Below, piece by piece: positions 61,037-64,000 of a stretch of DNA of 64,000 bases. Where the stretch lies: NCBI RefSeq assembly GCF_001536285.1, contig NZ_FAOZ01000012.1, positions 124,001-188,000 on the forward strand, given 5' to 3'. Source of the DNA: Parafrankia irregularis. Lineage in GTDB: Bacteria; Actinomycetota; Actinomycetes; Frankiales; Frankiaceae. The translations under genes were made by a program, and so were the position numbers. The notes beneath the pieces were generated by a model. That model did no database searches, was not told the DNA's origin, and saw only the letters and a list, made by a program, of their open reading frames with translations. The stretch's first letter is position 1, and the number at the start of each line of letters is the position of its first letter.

Positions 61037-62270
61037 CTGACAGTTCCTCCTCGCCCTTCTCACCGCGGCCTGCTTCGACGCGGGCCTCTCCGTCGCGGTC
61101 CTCTTCGTGACCGCGCCGCTCCTTCGCCCCGTCCAACAGCTCGAGGAAGCCCCCGGGCCGGTACCGCCCGATGACGGCCTGCTCCAGCACGCCGAGGCCG
61201 GTCCGCTGGCCCCAGGTCGCCCGCACCACCTGCTGTACGTGCACCGTGTCGAACGCCAGGACATCCAGGTCGGCGGTCTTGTGCACCTCGCCGCCCACCG
61301 CGAGCTCGCCGTGCCATCTGCCGTGCGACCAGGTGGGATGCAGGTAGCCGGCGCCCTTCATGCGAAACGTCCGCAGCGGCTCCAGCCGCACCGGCTCGGC
61401 GCCGGGGATGACGAGCGAGGCTCGTTCGGAGCGCCGCAGCCCCGGCGCCCAACGGATGTCGTGGCGGGTCCCGGGGAGCTGGCGGAATCCGAGATCGGGC
61501 CCGGCGACCGGCGCGCCGGGCGCCAGTACCGGCATCACCACCGCCGTCTCCGCCCACGGCTGCCCGAGCTCGTTCTCGAACACCAGGTAGTGCAGGCACT
61601 CGTCGGCGAAGTTCAGCGGGGCCCACACGAAGAACAGCTGGGGAAGCGCGGTACGCGGCGCCGCCGGCGCCGGGTCGCCAACCCCTCGGATCCCCCAGGA
61701 ACGGTCCTTCGTCCCGAAGGTCGCGGGAGCGATCCGGACCTCCTCGCCGCCCGTCGAGAACGCCCCGGACCAGCTGACCATCTGCGTGGCGCGCGTGACA
61801 TCCATGGCCAGCCGCGTCCCCTCATGGCGGGTCTGGCGCGGCTCCTCATAAGCGGCGGTGCGGGCCGTCGCGACGAGGTCGGCGGTCAGCCCGTGTTCCG
61901 GGGAGTCGACCACGATCCGGCTCATCCGCATCGGCTCCAGGATCTCGATCGAGATCGGGCCGACGGTCGTGCGGGTCCGGTCCAGCGGAATCCGCCCGGA
62001 GGCGAACACCGAACGCTGTATCCCGTCGCGGACCACGCTGAAAGCGGCATCGATCACGCCACGGTTCGGATACAGGCCGAGCGCGACCGCGAAGTACATC
62101 TCCTCGTCGTAGCCGTTGAACCAGAAACGATCATAGAAGTCAGCGTGTCCGTCACCCGCGTGCGCGACGGGAAGCGCCGTCTGGTGCAGCGGGTAGTCAT
62201 CAAAAGGGATGAGCAACGTCGGCTCCCTCTCCGGGCGGACCAGGTTCTCGTGTGCCAGACCGACCACCAT
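61029..62270 (-). CDS. Unknown protein, coupled to the FadD gene
   Basis: A 413-residue soluble protein of a type found in actinobacterial and mycobacterial catabolic clusters; I cannot name a function. It is beta-rich with recurring aromatic motifs: LLIPFDDYPLHQTALPVA, FYDRFWFNGYDEEMYFAVAL and LFFVWAPLNFADECLHYLVF. General character is that of two-sheet AttH/CrtC-like or lipocalin-like folds, like the protein at 44534. The C terminus is a highly charged Glu/Arg/Lys tail. The start is uncertain: ATG at 62270, or TTG at 62216 with GAGGGAG ahead of it. Site G lies upstream, and the FadD gene overlaps its 3' end. Confidence 0.7.
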   Translation of the reverse strand: MVVGLAHENLVRPEREPTLLIPFDDYPLHQTALPVAHAGDGHADFYDRFWFNGYDEEMYFAVALGLYPNRGVIDAAFSVVRDGIQRSVFASGRIPLDRTRTTVGPISIEILEPMRMSRIVVDSPEHGLTADLVATARTAAYEEPRQTRHEGTRLAMDVTRATQMVSWSGAFSTGGEEVRIAPATFGTKDRSWGIRGVGDPAPAAPRTALPQLFFVWAPLNFADECLHYLVFENELGQPWAETAVVMPVLAPGAPVAGPDLGFRQLPGTRHDIRWAPGLRRSERASLVIPGAEPVRLEPLRTFRMKGAGYLHPTWSHGRWHGELAVGGEVHKTADLDVLAFDTVHVQQVVRATWGQRTGLGVLEQAVIGRYRPGGFLELLDGAKERRGHEEDRDGEARVEAGRGEKGEEELSGE

Positions 62271-62356
62271 GCGGGCGGCAGCCGGCGGCGACGGAACGCC
62301 GGGGCTCCCTCTGGGCCGGGCTGCGCCTCCACTCTCGCCGGGACGGATGCTAGCCG

Positions 62357-62368
62357 ATAGATCTATAT
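62357..62368. promoter_or_regulatory. ATCTATAT-type site G
   Basis: ATAGATCTATAT: core ATCTATAT at 62361-62368, with an overlapping perfect palindrome ATAGATCTAT. About 90 bp upstream of the unknown gene-fadD unit. Confidence 0.5.
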
Positions 62369-62545
62369 TTTTCCATGGCAGCCTCCCGTGCCTGAGCGGT
62401 CACACGCCGCCCGGAGGCGAGCCGCCCGGCACCACCTCGTCGGCGGCACCGAACCGGCCCCACCCCGGCCATCACCGGAACCGCCCCGCCGAACCGGCGG
62501 CCGATGGCACGGGGAGGTGCACCACCGAACCAAGACGTTGAATAG

Positions 62546-62553
62546 ATTTAGAC
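62546..62553. promoter_or_regulatory. ATTTAGAC-type site H
   Basis: Core ATTTAGAC (reverse GTCTAAAT) inside GAATAGATTTAGACATCTTC, 45 bp upstream of the FadD gene at 62599. Sites G and H lie in the same divergent region, one for each direction. Confidence 0.55.
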
Positions 62554-62598
62554 ATCTTCGTAACATCGCCTCATGCCGAGGCGCTTCGAGGAGTCCTT

Positions 62599-64000
62599 AT
62601 GACAGCGAACGAGTGGTCCCTGCCCGCGGTGCTCGACGTCGTCACCGACGTCGCGCCGGAGCGCGAGATGCTGGTCTGGACGACCGTGCGCCGCAGCTAC
62701 GCGCAGGTACAGGACCGCACCCGGCGCCTCGCCGCCTTCCTCGTGAGCCGTGGGCTCGGTGTCCGCCATGAGCGGGCGGAGCTGGAGCGCTGGGAGTGCG
62801 GGCAGAGCCCGGTGGCGATCCTGCTGTCGAACTGCCCCGAATACATCGAGGCAATGATCGGCGCCTTCCGCGCCCGCGCGGTGCCGTTCAACGTCAACCA
62901 CCACTACGCACCACGTGAGATCGGCGCGCTGCTCGACCAGGTCGGCGCCGAGGCCATCGTCTACCACCGGCGCCTGGGCCCGGCGATCGCCGCCGCCGGC
63001 GCCGCGGGGTGCCTGCTGCTGGAGGTCGACGACGGCTCCGGCGTCGAGCCGCTGCCCGGCAGCATCGCGTTCGAGGAGGCGATCGCCACCGCCGGGGACG
63101 TCGAGAACCTGCCCGAGCCGTCCCCGGACGATCTGTACCTCGTCTGCACCGGCGGCACGACCGGGACCCCGAAGGGCGTCCTGTGGCGGCAGGCCGACGT
63201 CTACGTCTCCGCGGCCGGCGGCGTCGACGGGGCCACCCGCGAGCTGATCGCCTCGATCGCGGGCAACGGCGCCGGCGCCTGGTTCGCGGCACCACCGCTG
63301 ATGCACGGCGCCGCCCAGTGGACCGCGTTCGCCGGGCTGGACAACGGGGCCACGGTGATCCTGCACGACGACGCGAAGCCCTTCGACGCGCCGGGAATCC
63401 TCGAGACCATCGAACGCGAACGCGTGACGCTGATGTCCATCGTCGGCGACGCCTACGCCCGGCCCCTGCTCGAACAGCTCCAGGCCCGTCCCTACGACCT
63501 GTCCTCGCTGGTCCGCCTCGGAACCGGCGGTGCGGTCACGAGCGCGAGTGTCAAACACGGCCTGCTCGAGCTGCTGCCCGGTCTCACGGTCGTCGACGGC
63601 TACGGCGCCTCCGAGACGGGCGGCATGGCCTTCGGCGCCTCCCGGAAGGGCGCCGAGACCCGCGAGTTCGAGCCCTCACCGGGTGCCGCGGTGCTGTCCG
63701 CCGACCGCTCCCGCTTCCTCGCTCCCGGCGAGGACGAGATCGGCTGGGTGGCGCGGGTCGGACGCACCCCGCTCGGCTACCTCAACGACCGGGCGAAGAC
63801 GGAGGAGACCTTCCCGATCATCGACGGCCAGCGGGCCGCCGTTCCGGGCGACCGGGCCCGCCTCACCACCGAAGGCAGGATCGAGCTTTTCGGCCGGGAC
63901 GCGATGGTCGTCAACACCGGCGGGGAGAAGGTCTTCGTCGAGGAGGTCGAGGAGGTGCTGCGCCAGCACCCCGACGTCCTCGACGCGCTCGTGGTCGGCC
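62599..64000 (+). CDS. Acyl-CoA synthetase (FadD19-like), 3' end beyond the window
   Basis: An AMP-forming acyl-CoA ligase open to the right edge (467 residues visible). The signature is LVCTGGTTGTPKGVLWRQ (about residues 177-194), followed by APPLMHGAAQWTAF, GYGASETGGMAFG and NTGGEKVFVEEVEEVL. The TGGTTGxPKGVxW form with APPLMHG is typical of the FadD17/FadD19 group that activates steroid or isoprenoid side-chain carboxylates. The ATG at 62599 follows GAGGAG. Missing at the edge is the C-terminal domain end with the catalytic Lys. Divergent from the unknown gene-fadD unit; site H lies directly upstream. Confidence 0.92.
   Translation, partial: MTANEWSLPAVLDVVTDVAPEREMLVWTTVRRSYAQVQDRTRRLAAFLVSRGLGVRHERAELERWECGQSPVAILLSNCPEYIEAMIGAFRARAVPFNVNHHYAPREIGALLDQVGAEAIVYHRRLGPAIAAAGAAGCLLLEVDDGSGVEPLPGSIAFEEAIATAGDVENLPEPSPDDLYLVCTGGTTGTPKGVLWRQADVYVSAAGGVDGATRELIASIAGNGAGAWFAAPPLMHGAAQWTAFAGLDNGATVILHDDAKPFDAPGILETIERERVTLMSIVGDAYARPLLEQLQARPYDLSSLVRLGTGGAVTSASVKHGLLELLPGLTVVDGYGASETGGMAFGASRKGAETREFEPSPGAAVLSADRSRFLAPGEDEIGWVARVGRTPLGYLNDRAKTEETFPIIDGQRAAVPGDRARLTTEGRIELFGRDAMVVNTGGEKVFVEEVEEVLRQHPDVLDALVVG

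Noticed and set aside
42931-62556. KstR or KstR2 boxes
   Set aside because: The repeated sites lack the AAC/GTT or CAAG/CTTG half-sites of those regulators.

Overview
The window is about 70% G+C, uses GTG and TTG starts freely, and carries LuxR-LAL, PucR and SARP-less actinobacterial regulators, F420-type and mycofactocin-type oxidoreductases and many FadD/FadE/P450 genes. This points to an actinomycete, most likely Frankia/Parafrankia or a close relative (inference; no rRNA or other marker gene is present). I found no tRNA, rRNA, CRISPR array, IS element or prophage.

Layout. 1-676: truncated polytopic membrane protein. 868-5250: PucR regulator divergent from an acyl-CoA ligase and a cytochrome P450. 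5541-7063: unknown two-gene unit (membrane protein plus coiled-coil protein). 7249-13868: AraC-type regulator divergent from a giant LuxR (LAL) regulator, followed by two alpha/beta hydrolases and a metallo-beta-lactamase-fold protein in one translationally coupled run. 13931-19007: XRE-TPR regulator divergent from an unknown W-rich protein, then a GNAT, a DUF3558-type lipoprotein and an MFS exporter. 19231-24435: LCP (LytR-CpsA-Psr) cell-wall protein, secreted SGNH hydrolase, PNPOx-like flavoprotein, orphan KAS III-like acyltransferase. 24498-30880: minus-strand operon TPR protein-hypF-hypD-hypE for [NiFe]-hydrogenase cofactor assembly, with no hypC between F and D. 31203-36270: class II glutamine amidotransferase, SHOCT-domain membrane protein, a PPK2 kinase gene broken by an in-frame TGA and a P-type ATPase lacking its M3-M4 region. 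36131-39058: PucR regulator, HSL-family esterase, LPXTG-anchored surface protein.

39385-64000 is one large catabolic cluster: two FadE-FadE pairs, two enoyl-CoA hydratases, five SDRs (one of the mycofactocin-coupled family), an F420-type LLM oxidoreductase, a SnoaL-like protein, two FadD ligases, a P450, a DapB-like dehydrogenase, a solute-binding lipoprotein, two unknown proteins and one TetR regulator. The set fits CoA-linked breakdown of a hydrophobic cyclic or branched substrate (steroid- or terpenoid-like), but the substrate cannot be read from sequence.

The main discovery is a family of eight AT-rich near-palindromes with the core ATCTA(G/A/T)A(T/C), embedded in very G+C-rich DNA and found only in the promoter regions of this cluster. 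They are good candidates for the operator of the TetR regulator encoded at 45764-46399, and so define a local regulon that matches neither the KstR nor the KstR2 box.
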